From: RPRC01 sp034933285 | GTDB taxonomy: Bacteria; Desulfobacterota; Desulfuromonadia; Geobacterales; Geobacteraceae | Length of the DNA: 64,000 nucleotides | NCBI GenBank assembly: GCA_034933285.1 | Contig: JAYFNT010000020.1 | Span: 135,308 to 199,307, forward strand | Reading direction: 5' to 3' | Part shown: piece after piece, positions 17,379-25,403 of the stretch | How positions within the stretch are numbered: position 1 is the first letter of the stretch | How the letters are laid out: each line of letters starts with the position of its first letter | Notes under the pieces: model-generated | Told to the model about the DNA's origin: nothing | The model's database searches: none | What the model saw: the letters and a program-made list of their open reading frames with translations, nothing else | Program-made: the position numbers and the translations under genes

Positions 17379-18188
17379 TCAGCCGGAATAGCTGTTGTAG
17401 AGATTTTTTACCCGGGCAAGATACGACCTGGTTTCCCTTGGCAGGGACCAGCCCTTTCTATCCACGTTTCCGGGTCCCCAGTTGTATGCGGCCAGTGCGG
17501 AATCAAGATCTCCGTCATACCTGTCGAGCATCTTGCGCAGATAATGTGTACCTGCCATTACATTCTGTTCCGGATCAAAGGAATTGGTAACGCCCAGATA
17601 ACGGGCCGTTCCGGGCATGAGTTGCATCAACCCCCGTGCACCGGCGCCGGATACCGCATTTGGATTGAAGTTGCTTTCCGCCTTGATGACTGCACGGATA
17701 AGGCCGGGCTCCACTCCGAAACGGCTGCTGGCTCGTTGGATTATGTCCTCCAGGGCGCCTGTTCCTGCCCCGGAATTGCCGGAAGCAGCGGATAAAACCG
17801 GTGCTTCGGGCTGCACGGCCACGGCTGAATCATCAGGGGCCGAGGAATCCTTGCTTTTGCCTGAATCGTCGATTTTGCGATACGTGTCAAGTCCCTGCAC
17901 AAATTGTGCGGTAATATTGTTGTTAGAGGAGAAACTCCGGGACTGGGACTCATCACTGCCAAGAGAGATGGCATCACGCATCATCTGCAAACGGAGAAAT
18001 TCGGCCTGTGCTGCCACAAGCTTCCGCGAAATCAGCTCAGAAGCTGATTTGCCCCCGGTTCTTTCCAATACAAGCTCGAACCCGGCAGCTTTTGTGGTGT
18101 TTCGCCCCGTTTCGGAGTAATCGGACCTGCCGTCCACGGCAGTCATGAGATCCCGGTTTATGCTTCCTATCGACATGAGAGCCTTCAA
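17379..18188 (-). CDS. lytic transglycosylase (SLT domain), FlgJ-like flagellar type
   Basis: A 269-residue protein. The C-terminal half is a soluble lytic transglycosylase domain: the catalytic Glu171 sits in IRAVIKAESNFNPNAVSG, followed by ARGLMQLMPGTARYLGV and ALAAYNWGPGNVDRKG. The N-terminal part (SELISRKLVAAQAEFLRLQMMRDAIS) is reminiscent of FlgJ rod-binding segments. It cleaves peptidoglycan, presumably to open the wall for the rod. There is no obvious signal peptide, consistent with export through the flagellar apparatus. It is downstream of the sigma-54 regulator with a three-base gap, so cotranscribed. Confidence 0.85.
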   Translation of the reverse strand: MKALMSIGSINRDLMTAVDGRSDYSETGRNTTKAAGFELVLERTGGKSASELISRKLVAAQAEFLRLQMMRDAISLGSDESQSRSFSSNNNITAQFVQGLDTYRKIDDSGKSKDSSAPDDSAVAVQPEAPVLSAASGNSGAGTGALEDIIQRASSRFGVEPGLIRAVIKAESNFNPNAVSGAGARGLMQLMPGTARYLGVTNSFDPEQNVMAGTHYLRKMLDRYDGDLDSALAAYNWGPGNVDRKGWSLPRETRSYLARVKNLYNSYSG

Positions 18189-18191
18189 CTT

Positions 18192-19586
18192 TCAGCTTGC
18201 GTACGCATAATCCGGCATGAACATCTTCTTCTTTTTCAACTTCTCTATGAAGGTCGTCCGTTTCAGATTGAGGAGCATGGCAGCTTCTTTCTTGTTGCCA
18301 CCGGTCTTCTCCATAGCCTGGATTATGAGCCTGTTCTCAAATTCTTCCACTGCGCTGCTCAGACAGATGCCGTCAACTGGCAGTGAAATGGTCTCTGGCC
18401 GGCGCGTTTCACAGCGACCGCGGTATTTTTCCGGCAGCTCATTTAGCGTAACGGTTCCGCTGCCCTTCAGTATCACCATCCGCTCGACAAGATTCTCAAG
18501 CTCGCGAATGTTGCCAGGCCAGTTGTATTCAGTCAGAGCGGCCATTGCATCCCTGTCGAAACCCTTGACGTCTCTTCTGTTTTCTTCGTTGAATCTGTTT
18601 ATGAAACTCTCGGTCAGAAGGGGGATGTCTTCTTTTCTTTCACGAAGCGGCGGAATCACGATCGGTATTACGGAGAGCCGGTAATACAGGTCCTCTCTGA
18701 AAACCTTTTCTTCAACCAGCTTTTCCAGATTTTGGTTGGTGGCAGCGATTATCCTTGTGTCGATCTTTTTCGGCCGAGCGGCGCCAACAGGTTCCAGTTC
18801 CCTGTTTTGCAGCACCCTGAGGAGTTTGACCTGCAGGCTGGTTTTCATGTCCCCGATTTCGTCAAGAAACAGCGTACCTTTGTCCGCCATCTCGAAGCGG
18901 CCGACGCGGTTGGCAATAGCGCCGGTAAAAGAGCCTTTTACATGTCCGAAAAGCTCGCTTTCAAGCAATTCGTCAGGGATGGCGCCGCAGTTTACCGGAA
19001 CGAAATTCCTGTTTTTGCGGGAGCTCAAATCATGGATCGATTGGGCCACAAGCTCCTTGCCCGTACCTGATTCTCCCTGTATGAGCACGGTCGAGTCCGA
19101 ATCTGCGACCTTTTCGATCAGCTCATACAAGGCCAGCATCTTGGGGCTCTCACCGATCATCTTGATACGCGAACGATTCCTGACCTTCGGCGTAGCGCGA
19201 TAGTTGACACTCTGGAGGCTGTGATGTTCTGCCGCGCGCTGTATTATGGTATCCAGTTCCTTGAGGTCAAATGGTTTGTCCAGATAGAAAAACGCTCCGG
19301 CCTTGAGAAGGTTCGCGGTCATGATGTTGTTGCCGAAGGCGCTGTAAACGATAGCGACGACATCCGGACGCAGCGCCTTGAGTCTCTTGATGAATTCCAG
19401 CCCGTTCACCTTAGGCATCATGACGTCCGTTACCACTATATCGACGTCTTGCGACTCGACTTTCTCGATCGCCTCCATGGCATCCGAGGCCTGATGGACC
19501 TCATATCCCTTGTAGCCGAGAAAAGATGCAACCAGCTCTCTCGTCTGTCTGTCGTCGTCAGTGATGAGAATTCTTTTTCTTTCCAT
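18192..19586 (-). CDS. sigma-54 response regulator, FlrC/FleR-like
   Basis: A 464-residue NtrC-family activator. The receiver (Asp54 in VVTDVMMPKVNG) is followed by an AAA+ domain with GESGTGKELVAQSIH and LFLDEIGDM, and a C-terminal Fis-type helix-turn-helix (GGNKKEAAMLLNLKRTTFIEKL). The sigma-54 contact loop reads GSFTGA rather than GAFTGA. The frame extends upstream to 19652, but GGGAGGG six bases before the ATG at 19586 fixes the start. The neighbouring PAS kinase and transglycosylase point to control of middle and late flagellar genes. Confidence 0.9.
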   Translation of the reverse strand: MERKRILITDDDRQTRELVASFLGYKGYEVHQASDAMEAIEKVESQDVDIVVTDVMMPKVNGLEFIKRLKALRPDVVAIVYSAFGNNIMTANLLKAGAFFYLDKPFDLKELDTIIQRAAEHHSLQSVNYRATPKVRNRSRIKMIGESPKMLALYELIEKVADSDSTVLIQGESGTGKELVAQSIHDLSSRKNRNFVPVNCGAIPDELLESELFGHVKGSFTGAIANRVGRFEMADKGTLFLDEIGDMKTSLQVKLLRVLQNRELEPVGAARPKKIDTRIIAATNQNLEKLVEEKVFREDLYYRLSVIPIVIPPLRERKEDIPLLTESFINRFNEENRRDVKGFDRDAMAALTEYNWPGNIRELENLVERMVILKGSGTVTLNELPEKYRGRCETRRPETISLPVDGICLSSAVEEFENRLIIQAMEKTGGNKKEAAMLLNLKRTTFIEKLKKKKMFMPDYAYAS

Positions 19587-19675
19587 GCTTATCCCTCCCC
19601 CAGTTGGAACCCGTTCGCAAGGGCCAGCAAATGCGTTGAAATCACGTCGCAATACAAATCACTCGGATATTATAT

Positions 19676-19692
19676 AGCAATTTTGATACCAA
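19676..19692 (-). promoter_or_regulatory. candidate sigma-54 promoter for the FlrC-like operon
   Basis: The minus-strand site is TTGGTATCAAAATTGCT, with exact GG-N10-GC spacing, TTGG at -24 and TTGCT at -12; the C at -23 is T. The leader to the ATG at 19586 would be about 79 bases. The surrounding 19653-20013 stretch is AT-rich and has no gene; enhancer sites could lie in its right half. Autoregulation of the activator would follow. Confidence 0.55.
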
Positions 19693-20013
19693 ATCCTGCC
19701 ACAAAATTACAATGTTTTTTTACTCATAAATACACGCAGTTACAGATATCGATATCAATGCATCAATTTATACAATGACAAGACAATTGATCACAAATTG
19801 AACATCGCCATAAGCGCTATATAATAATAACACGCTATTTCAATAAGTTAGATATAATCACTAATAAATGATCAAACCTTGAACAGGAATGAAGGCAGGG
19901 AGAGATTGGATCAGAAATCAAGGAAATTACGGAGATGCAATTTTGCATGAAGAATGTGCGGATAGTGGACGATTCAGGTCGCGGTCAAAGGACAGAGGCA
20001 AAAAGGGGAAGTT

Positions 20014-21471
20014 CTACCCCAGTTTGTAACGCTCCAGCCTATCTCTCAAAGTGTTCCTGCTTATGCCCAGCAACTTTGCCGTTATGACCTGATTGTTATT
20101 GCTCTTGCTCAGCGCCATATGTATCAGGGCCTTCTCTAGGGCTCCGGTGATTCTGTCGTACACGGCGCCATTTTCCTTCTTGCATATATCAGTAAACACA
20201 GGGTCCAGGAGAGTGCAGAAAGCATCGAAGTACAGATCGCCCTCACTATCCAGATGTATCTCGGTCTTTTTGAAATCGGACTTCACATGGAGCAGAGACT
20301 CGAAATCCTCCGGCATGAGCATATCACCCATGCAGAAAAGCGTCGCGGAATTGATTACATTTTTCAACTCGCGGATATTCCCCTCCCAGGGGTGTTTCAT
20401 GAGCAGGTCCAGTGCTGAAGGAGACAGGCCCTTGACCCTTTTCTCATACTGTCGGGAAAATTTCTTGACGAACAGATCCGCCAGCAGGGGGAGATCTTCG
20501 AACCTCTCTCTCAAAGGCGGAAGATAGAACGACACCACCCGCAGGCGGTAAAAAAGGTCCAGCCTGAAACATTTGTCATTTACCGCGTTCATCAGGCTGG
20601 AGTTGGTGGCGGCAATGACGCGTACGTTCACTTTTATGGTTTCATTGCCTCCGACCCTCTCAAACTCCTGACTTTCCAGGACCCGGAGCAGTTTGCCCTG
20701 GTTCGACATGCTCATCTCGCCGATCTCGTCAAGAAAGATGGTCCCGCCGTTGCATTGTTCGAATTTGCCTATCCTTCGAGTGTGGGCGTCAGTAAATGCT
20801 CCTTTTTCATGGCCGAAAAGTTCACTTTCCAGGAGAGTTTCCGGCAAAGCCGCGCAATTCACCGCCAGAAACGTTTTGTTGCCACGCTTTGAATTATTGT
20901 ATACAGCCCGGGCCAGCAGTTCCTTGCCTGTCCCGCTCGGTCCCTGGATAAGCACGCTTGCATCTGAATCGGCTATTTTCCCGACCATCTTCCAGACCTG
21001 GATCATCTGGGGAGACGAGCCGATCATGATGTCTTCCTCAAGCTCGGTGTCGTCTATCTGTTCGGAAAGTTCCGCGTACCTCACCTTGCGGTTGAGCAGG
21101 TTACACTCAAGCGCCTTCTGCACGACATCCCTCATCTTCTCGATGTCAAAAGGCTTGGTAAGATACTCGTAAGCACCGTGTTTCATTGCTTCAATGGCAT
21201 TCTGGGTAGTCCTGTACCCCGTGGTCATGATCACGGACAGGCCCGAATCTATTCGCTTGATCTCCTGAAGTACTTCCAGCCCGGATTTTTTGGGCAGGCA
21301 GATATCAAGGATGGCAACATTCGGATGCTCGGACTTGACTTTCGCAATCGCCGCATCGCTGTCACTTTCAAGAATGATCTCCATGTCCTTGTCTTCAAAT
21401 ACAGCTGCCAAGAGTTGGAGGATCGCTTCGTCGTCATCCAGGATAAGGAGTTTGCTTTTCATATGTGCCAT
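20014..21471 (-). CDS. sigma-54-type response regulator with GAFTDA loop
   Basis: A 485-residue NtrC-family protein. The receiver has Asp56 in VAILDICLPKKSG. The AAA+ domain has the Walker A motif GPSGTGKELLARAVY and the Walker B motif GGTIFLDEIGEM. The C-terminal Fis-type HTH is SNNNQVITAKLLGISRNTLRDRLERY. The sigma-54-binding loop is GAFTDA, replacing the second invariant glycine of GAFTGA with Asp, so its ability to activate sigma-54 is uncertain. It stands alone on its transcript, next to the flagellar regulator operon. Target genes are not known. Confidence 0.85.
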   Translation of the reverse strand: MAHMKSKLLILDDDEAILQLLAAVFEDKDMEIILESDSDAAIAKVKSEHPNVAILDICLPKKSGLEVLQEIKRIDSGLSVIMTTGYRTTQNAIEAMKHGAYEYLTKPFDIEKMRDVVQKALECNLLNRKVRYAELSEQIDDTELEEDIMIGSSPQMIQVWKMVGKIADSDASVLIQGPSGTGKELLARAVYNNSKRGNKTFLAVNCAALPETLLESELFGHEKGAFTDAHTRRIGKFEQCNGGTIFLDEIGEMSMSNQGKLLRVLESQEFERVGGNETIKVNVRVIAATNSSLMNAVNDKCFRLDLFYRLRVVSFYLPPLRERFEDLPLLADLFVKKFSRQYEKRVKGLSPSALDLLMKHPWEGNIRELKNVINSATLFCMGDMLMPEDFESLLHVKSDFKKTEIHLDSEGDLYFDAFCTLLDPVFTDICKKENGAVYDRITGALEKALIHMALSKSNNNQVITAKLLGISRNTLRDRLERYKLG

Positions 21472-21587
21472 CTCGCTTCTTCAATGAGTGATTTTGAGAA
21501 GATAGCACAAAAAATAGTGACAAAACAACCCGAATTATGCCTGTTGTTCAGCTTATCTTAACATCGTTGAATTGCTCGATCCCGTTT

Positions 21588-21857
21588 TCAAACCTCCCAG
21601 CCATTCTTCTGTCTGTGCATCACCACATCGTTTTCACTTTGGACGATTTCAAATATCCGCTCAGCCTCGCTCTCGGTAAGGCCGACCGTTGGCCTGTTTC
21701 CCGTCCAATGAGTAATATCTCCCTTCGGCGGAGTGAGCAGGCAGGGCAACGGCGGACCGCCGACAAACCTGCCGTTCAGATACAGCGCTGCCTCGTAAAG
21801 GCCGTCCCGCTTGACAAGATTTATTTCGGCGCGATATCCTGACTGGAGTATTTTCAT
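21588..21857 (-). CDS. conserved hypothetical protein, 89 residues
   Basis: A small, soluble, apparently intact protein that I do not recognise. It starts with a beta-rich segment (YRAEINLVKRDGLYEAALYLNGRFVGGPPLP) and ends in an acidic helix (TESEAERIFEIVQ). It is expected to be cytosolic. It is divergent from the FliK-like operon at 22083, with a shared upstream region of about 220 bases, and only a weak ribosome site is seen. Base composition matches neighbours. No function is assigned. Confidence 0.6.
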   Translation of the reverse strand: MKILQSGYRAEINLVKRDGLYEAALYLNGRFVGGPPLPCLLTPPKGDITHWTGNRPTVGLTESEAERIFEIVQSENDVVMHRQKNGWEV

Positions 21858-21938
21858 CAGTATTTACTTTTTAACTATCATCCCGAACCCTGTTAATTTT
21901 CAGATTGAGTTCTGATATTTCCCCATTCATTTTGTACA

Positions 21939-21955
21939 TGGGCCAGCATTTTGCA
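21939..21955 (+). promoter_or_regulatory. candidate sigma-54 promoter for the FliK-like operon
   Basis: The plus-strand site is TGGGCCAGCATTTTGCA, with ten bases between GG and GC and a TTTTGCA -12 box. Transcription would start near 21966. That is downstream of the first in-frame start (21951), supporting the ATG at 22083 as the real start of the following gene. Confidence 0.55.
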
Positions 21956-22082
21956 TGTTAACAGTGCTTACCCGAGATCGAAACAACCTGATACATGGAT
22001 AATAAATATCGGCCTTGTACCCGATTTCTTTAAATCATATGCATCCGGCAATGAATTTTCTTCCAAACACGTCCGAGATACC

Positions 22083-23135
22083 ATGAAAATTCCAATTTTC
22101 GCAAACATAACCGGCAAATCAGATGTACTTGCCACCCTGCAAAAAAACACTCGGTCAGCTGAAGAAAGCCGTTTGATATTGACGCCCGGCCAGGAAGTCC
22201 GGGGGGACGTGCTGTCAAGGCTGGAGGACGGCTCTTATCTGGTCAAGGTTGCAGGCACGGTTTTCGACATGGAAATCCCGCTCCCGCTGGAGCCCGGCTC
22301 CTCGATACAACTCACATTTCGCTGCTCCCAGCCACGCCCCACGTTCATCATGCAGAGCTCGCCCACTGATGCAACATCGGTCAGCCTAAGCGCAACATCG
22401 ACCTTGCTTACCCGATCGTTCGCTGCTGATGAAGCTGCCGTGCCGAATGCGTTGCAGCCGTTTCCCCGAATTCTCCTGCAGGAAAACGCATCTCCAGATC
22501 CCCGGATTATGGCGAATGCATTGCGAAATGCCGTCACGTTCTCCGGCCTGTTCTACGAGTCACACCTTCTCCAGTGGTACCTTGGCGAAATTCCTTTTTC
22601 CAACATCCTGCAGGAAGCGCGCTCCGGATTGTCGCATAAAATGCGCCGGGATCAGGAAAACTCAAAAGAAGCCATAAATTCCGATGAGTCCGGTGTGAAC
22701 GCAGATGAAACCGAAACCAATTTGCTTGCTGCCCTTCTTTCAGAACATGAATCTGATGAAGAATCTTCCGCCTTTTCTTCAAAGGCACGCATGGAGCTCG
22801 TCAGGGATCAATTAGATCTGCTCAGGTCCGGAACATTTGCCTGGCATGGGGAGGCCATGGCCGGCCACGAAATGGAATGGCTGGTGGAGCGGGAACCGGA
22901 CGGAGCGGATACCGACGGTACTCCTTCCTGGAGAACTTCCATACGCATCAACCTGCCAAACCTTGGACTGGTTTGCGCAACACTTACCCTTGCACGTGAA
23001 GGAATTGAAGGAATAGTGCGTTCCAAACTGCCTGAAACCGCTGCAATACTGCGAAAGGAGATTGGGATTCTGGAAGAGAGGCTTGATGATGCGGGTATAA
23101 GACTTAACGGAATGGTGATCGAAAATGGGAAATGA
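22083..23135 (+). CDS. FliK-like protein with C-terminal Flg_hook domain
   Basis: A protein of about 350 residues. The N-terminus has a small beta domain (LTPGQEVRGDVLSRLEDGSYLVKVAG); the middle is low complexity. The last 100 residues (IRINLPNLGLVCATLTLAREGIEGIV, then a helix TAAILRKEIGILEERLDDAGI) match the Flg_hook/FliK C-terminal fold. The frame opens at 21951, upstream of the predicted sigma-54 start point, so the ATG at 22083 is chosen. It overlaps the FlhB-tail-like gene. Paired FliK-like/FlhB-tail-like genes outside the main operon are common in Deltaproteobacteria; the export role is inferred. Confidence 0.75.
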   Translation: MKIPIFANITGKSDVLATLQKNTRSAEESRLILTPGQEVRGDVLSRLEDGSYLVKVAGTVFDMEIPLPLEPGSSIQLTFRCSQPRPTFIMQSSPTDATSVSLSATSTLLTRSFAADEAAVPNALQPFPRILLQENASPDPRIMANALRNAVTFSGLFYESHLLQWYLGEIPFSNILQEARSGLSHKMRRDQENSKEAINSDESGVNADETETNLLAALLSEHESDEESSAFSSKARMELVRDQLDLLRSGTFAWHGEAMAGHEMEWLVEREPDGADTDGTPSWRTSIRINLPNLGLVCATLTLAREGIEGIVRSKLPETAAILRKEIGILEERLDDAGIRLNGMVIENGK

Positions 23136-23424
23136 CAACTGGAGATTAAAAGAGGCAGTAGCTCTGTCCTATAAACAAGGGCAATATGCTCCCAAGGTTG
23201 TCGCCAAAGGAAAAGGTGTTGTCGCCGAAGCGATTATTGCCCAGGCACATGAGGCGGGCATACACGTTCATTCATCACCAGAGCTGATGTCGCTCTTGAT
23301 GCAGGTGGACATGGACCGGCACATCCCGGAGGAACTCTACGTGGCAGTAGCCGAACTGCTCGCGTGGATCTATTTCCTGGAAAACCGTTTTCCACCGGGC
23401 TGGAATCCGAAGAAGGAGGGCTAG
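23125..23424 (+). CDS. FlhB C-terminal-domain-like protein (FlhX type)
   Basis: A 99-residue protein corresponding to the cytoplasmic C-terminal domain of FlhB without its membrane part: AVALSYKQGQYAPKVVAKGKG, AHEAGIHVHSSPELMSLLMQVDMDRHIPEELYVAVAELLAWIYFLE. The auto-cleavage NPTH motif of full FlhB is absent (APKV instead). Such stand-alone FlhX proteins can substitute for the FlhB C-terminal fragment in export-switching. It overlaps the upstream FliK-like gene by 11 bases, so both likely act on the same switch. Confidence 0.85.
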   Translation: MGNDNWRLKEAVALSYKQGQYAPKVVAKGKGVVAEAIIAQAHEAGIHVHSSPELMSLLMQVDMDRHIPEELYVAVAELLAWIYFLENRFPPGWNPKKEG

Positions 23425-23445
23425 ACAGTTCGCCTGCCCTGTTCT

Positions 23446-24702
23446 TCACAGGCTCTCTTCAAGGCTGTTTGTCCAGTCTATAGCCTCCAGTTGTGAGTTG
23501 AAGAGCAGGTCAGGGCTGAAGTGAGATTTGTCAAGCAACGATGCGACATCGTTAAAATCCATATTTTCCAGCTTCTCCGTCAGGAGCAACAGGCCGCCCA
23601 GCGGCCCCTCTCTATGCAGGAGGGCATTACGTACATCTTCAGACAGGTTGAGTTGATTGACTATATCTTCCATCGGGGTTTCAAGCAGTACATCTATCAG
23701 TGAAAGAACTCCCGTCATGAATGCACTTTCGGAATAGTCCTTTTCACGGAATTCTTCGACACTTCTCTGCACAAGGAGTTCCATAAGCCTGCCCCTTGTG
23801 GCTGCTGTCTCAAGCAGGGGATTTCCCACTCCTCCAGCCTTTTCCGACGAGAAAAGCGCAAGCTGTATCCAGCGTTTCAGCTGTTGCATGCCCAGTACCG
23901 TAAGAGCATGGCGCAATGTCCTTATCTTCTGTTTCATGCCTATTACCACCGAATTTACAAGGCGCAGAAGATTATATGACAGATTGGGGTTCCGCTTGAA
24001 AGTCAACTCGATCTCATGGATATCCGCATCATTACAAACCTCCTCCAGGAGCTTGAGGAGTGTTATCCCCGAAACATCGACTTTCCGCCTTTTCAGCACG
24101 GAAGGATGCGCAAAGTAGTAACCCTGGAAAAGATCGAAACCGAGTTCAAGGCAATGCTGGTATTGCTCCATTGTCTCGACTTTTTCCGCAAGCAGGGTAA
24201 GACCCCGGTTTTCAAGTTGCTCAACCATCCTGCTGACTGACTCGGGCTGCATGTTGAGAATATCTATCTTGACGATATCGGCAATCTCATATAACGGCTC
24301 ATAGTCTGTATGATAGAGATTGTCATCAAGAGCGAGTGTGAAGCCTTTATCCTTCAGCTCCCTGCATCTCCTCAAGACCGGTTCAGTTACTTTTATGGAT
24401 TCAAGGAGTTCGATGACTGTCCTCTCGACGGGAAGCAGTTCAAGAACATCGCTCATCAAGAGTTCCGAGGTAACGTTTATGAACCCTTTGTGTTTTCCCA
24501 GGACTTCCTTGAAGCCGAAATTGGAAAGAATGTGCGAGATTACCACCGTATCGGCATGGGAATAATCATCGATATTTGCGTGAAGAGTATCAGCGTCCCT
24601 GAAAAGGAGTTCATAGCCCACGATCCCGCGACTTCTGTCCAGAATGGGCTGGCGTCCGAGAAAGATTTTCTTTTGTGAATCAACCATGGGGCCATTCACC
24701 AC
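23446..24702 (-). CDS. EAL-like/HDOD signalling protein (YuxH type), EAL degenerate
   Basis: A 418-residue protein. An N-terminal EAL-like domain (LGRQPILDRSRGIVGYELLFRDA) is followed by a C-terminal HDOD domain (LTFKRNPNLSYNLLRLVNSVVIGMKQKIRTLRHALTVLG). The EAL signature is replaced by ELL, and several metal ligands of active phosphodiesterases are not apparent, so c-di-GMP hydrolysis is unlikely. Members usually act as signal-transduction scaffolds. The start could be the GTG at 24702 or the ATG at 24687; neither has a good ribosome site. It lies between the flagellar block and the tRNA gene. Confidence 0.85.
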   Translation of the reverse strand: MVNGPMVDSQKKIFLGRQPILDRSRGIVGYELLFRDADTLHANIDDYSHADTVVISHILSNFGFKEVLGKHKGFINVTSELLMSDVLELLPVERTVIELLESIKVTEPVLRRCRELKDKGFTLALDDNLYHTDYEPLYEIADIVKIDILNMQPESVSRMVEQLENRGLTLLAEKVETMEQYQHCLELGFDLFQGYYFAHPSVLKRRKVDVSGITLLKLLEEVCNDADIHEIELTFKRNPNLSYNLLRLVNSVVIGMKQKIRTLRHALTVLGMQQLKRWIQLALFSSEKAGGVGNPLLETAATRGRLMELLVQRSVEEFREKDYSESAFMTGVLSLIDVLLETPMEDIVNQLNLSEDVRNALLHREGPLGGLLLLTEKLENMDFNDVASLLDKSHFSPDLLFNSQLEAIDWTNSLEESL

Positions 24703-24770
24703 TGTACTTTTATTAGGCTAAAGGAATACCAACAGATCAAGTCCGGATGGAATGAGTATTGATCAAGCAG

Positions 24771-24798
24771 AAAAGGCCGGCGCCAACGGCCGGCCTTT
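24771..24798 (-). terminator. intrinsic terminator downstream of tRNA-Leu
   Basis: A GC-rich inverted repeat (AAAGGCCGGC ... GCCGGCCTTT) is followed on the minus strand by TTTTC. It begins five bases after the tRNA 3' end, the expected place for a tRNA terminator. Confidence 0.8.
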
Positions 24799-24802
24799 AT
24801 CC

Positions 24803-24890
24803 TGGTGCCCGGGACCGGGGTCGAACCGGTACAATGCCAAGCATCGAGGGATTTTAAGTCCCTTGCGTCTACCAATTCCGCCACCCGGGC
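24803..24890 (-). tRNA. tRNA-Leu (anticodon UAA)
   Basis: The minus-strand sequence begins GCCCGGGTGGCGGAATTGG, ends in GCCCGGGCACCA-type pairing with an encoded CCA, and contains GGTTCGACCCC (T-loop). The anticodon loop CTTAAAA within GGGACTTAAAATCCC gives anticodon UAA. A long variable arm is present, as required for tRNA-Leu. It is downstream of ihfB and followed by an intrinsic terminator. Confidence 0.95.
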
Positions 24891-24929
24891 CTTTAACAAA
24901 TCGACAATTTATTTATCTTTTTCACTCTT

Positions 24930-24960
24930 CGCAACTCGTGACGGTTTCACGTCAGTTGCG
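24930..24960 (-). terminator. stem-loop downstream of ihfB
   Basis: The arms CGCAACT and AGTTGCG, with an inner GACGTG/CGTCAC pairing, form a strong stem 37 bases after the ihfB stop. No U-run follows on the minus strand, so it may stabilise the mRNA 3' end rather than terminate by itself. Confidence 0.35.
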
Positions 24961-24996
24961 ATACACCGCACCGGCTGATTCCTGAAGGGCCGTTCT

Positions 24997-25284
24997 CTAG
25001 TCGCAGGCGTTGTTGACCCTGTCCCGCAGTTCCTTCCCGGTCTTGAAAAAGGGGGTTTTCTTCGCGGGGATCCTTACCAGTTCGCCACTTTTGGGGTTTC
25101 TGGCTTCACGCGGTCCCCGCTCCCGAATGGTGAAACTTCCAAAGCCGCGGATTTCAACCTTTTCCCCGCTCTTCAATGCATTGCGAATGCTATCGAACAC
25201 AATATCGACTACGATCTCCGAATCCTTTCTCGTAATCAGATGATTTTCACTTACAAGTCTGTCCACCAGTTCACTTTTGGTCAT
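24997..25284 (-). CDS. ihfB: integration host factor beta subunit
   Basis: A 95-residue HU/IHF-family DNA-bending protein. The signature GFGSFTIRERGPREARNPKSG and the Pro-containing beta arm (VRIPAKKTPFFKTGKELRDRVN) are intact. IHF bends DNA and assists sigma-54 promoters, which fits the many -24/-12 sites in this window. The frame extends upstream to 25350, but AAGGAG lies eight bases before the ATG at 25284. It is next to rpsA, the usual neighbour of ihfB. Confidence 0.93.
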   Translation of the reverse strand: MTKSELVDRLVSENHLITRKDSEIVVDIVFDSIRNALKSGEKVEIRGFGSFTIRERGPREARNPKSGELVRIPAKKTPFFKTGKELRDRVNNACD

Positions 25285-25317
25285 GCCCTCAACTCCTTGT
25301 TCCAGTTTTCGCAATAA

Positions 25318-25361
25318 CCGGCGGTTCCGCGGTCCCCAAAAATGGACCATGAAACCGCCGG
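25318..25361. promoter_or_regulatory. inverted repeat in the rpsA-ihfB spacer
   Basis: Arms CCGGCGGTT (25318-25326) and AACCGCCGG (25353-25361), with an inner GGTCC/GGACC pair, form a stable two-part hairpin between rpsA and ihfB. No U-run follows in the minus direction; it may be an attenuator or a processing site separating S1 from IHF expression. Confidence 0.45.
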
Positions 25362-25403
25362 CTTTTTGCCGGATGTTTCGGATTCGTCAAAACCCGCCGC
25401 GGA

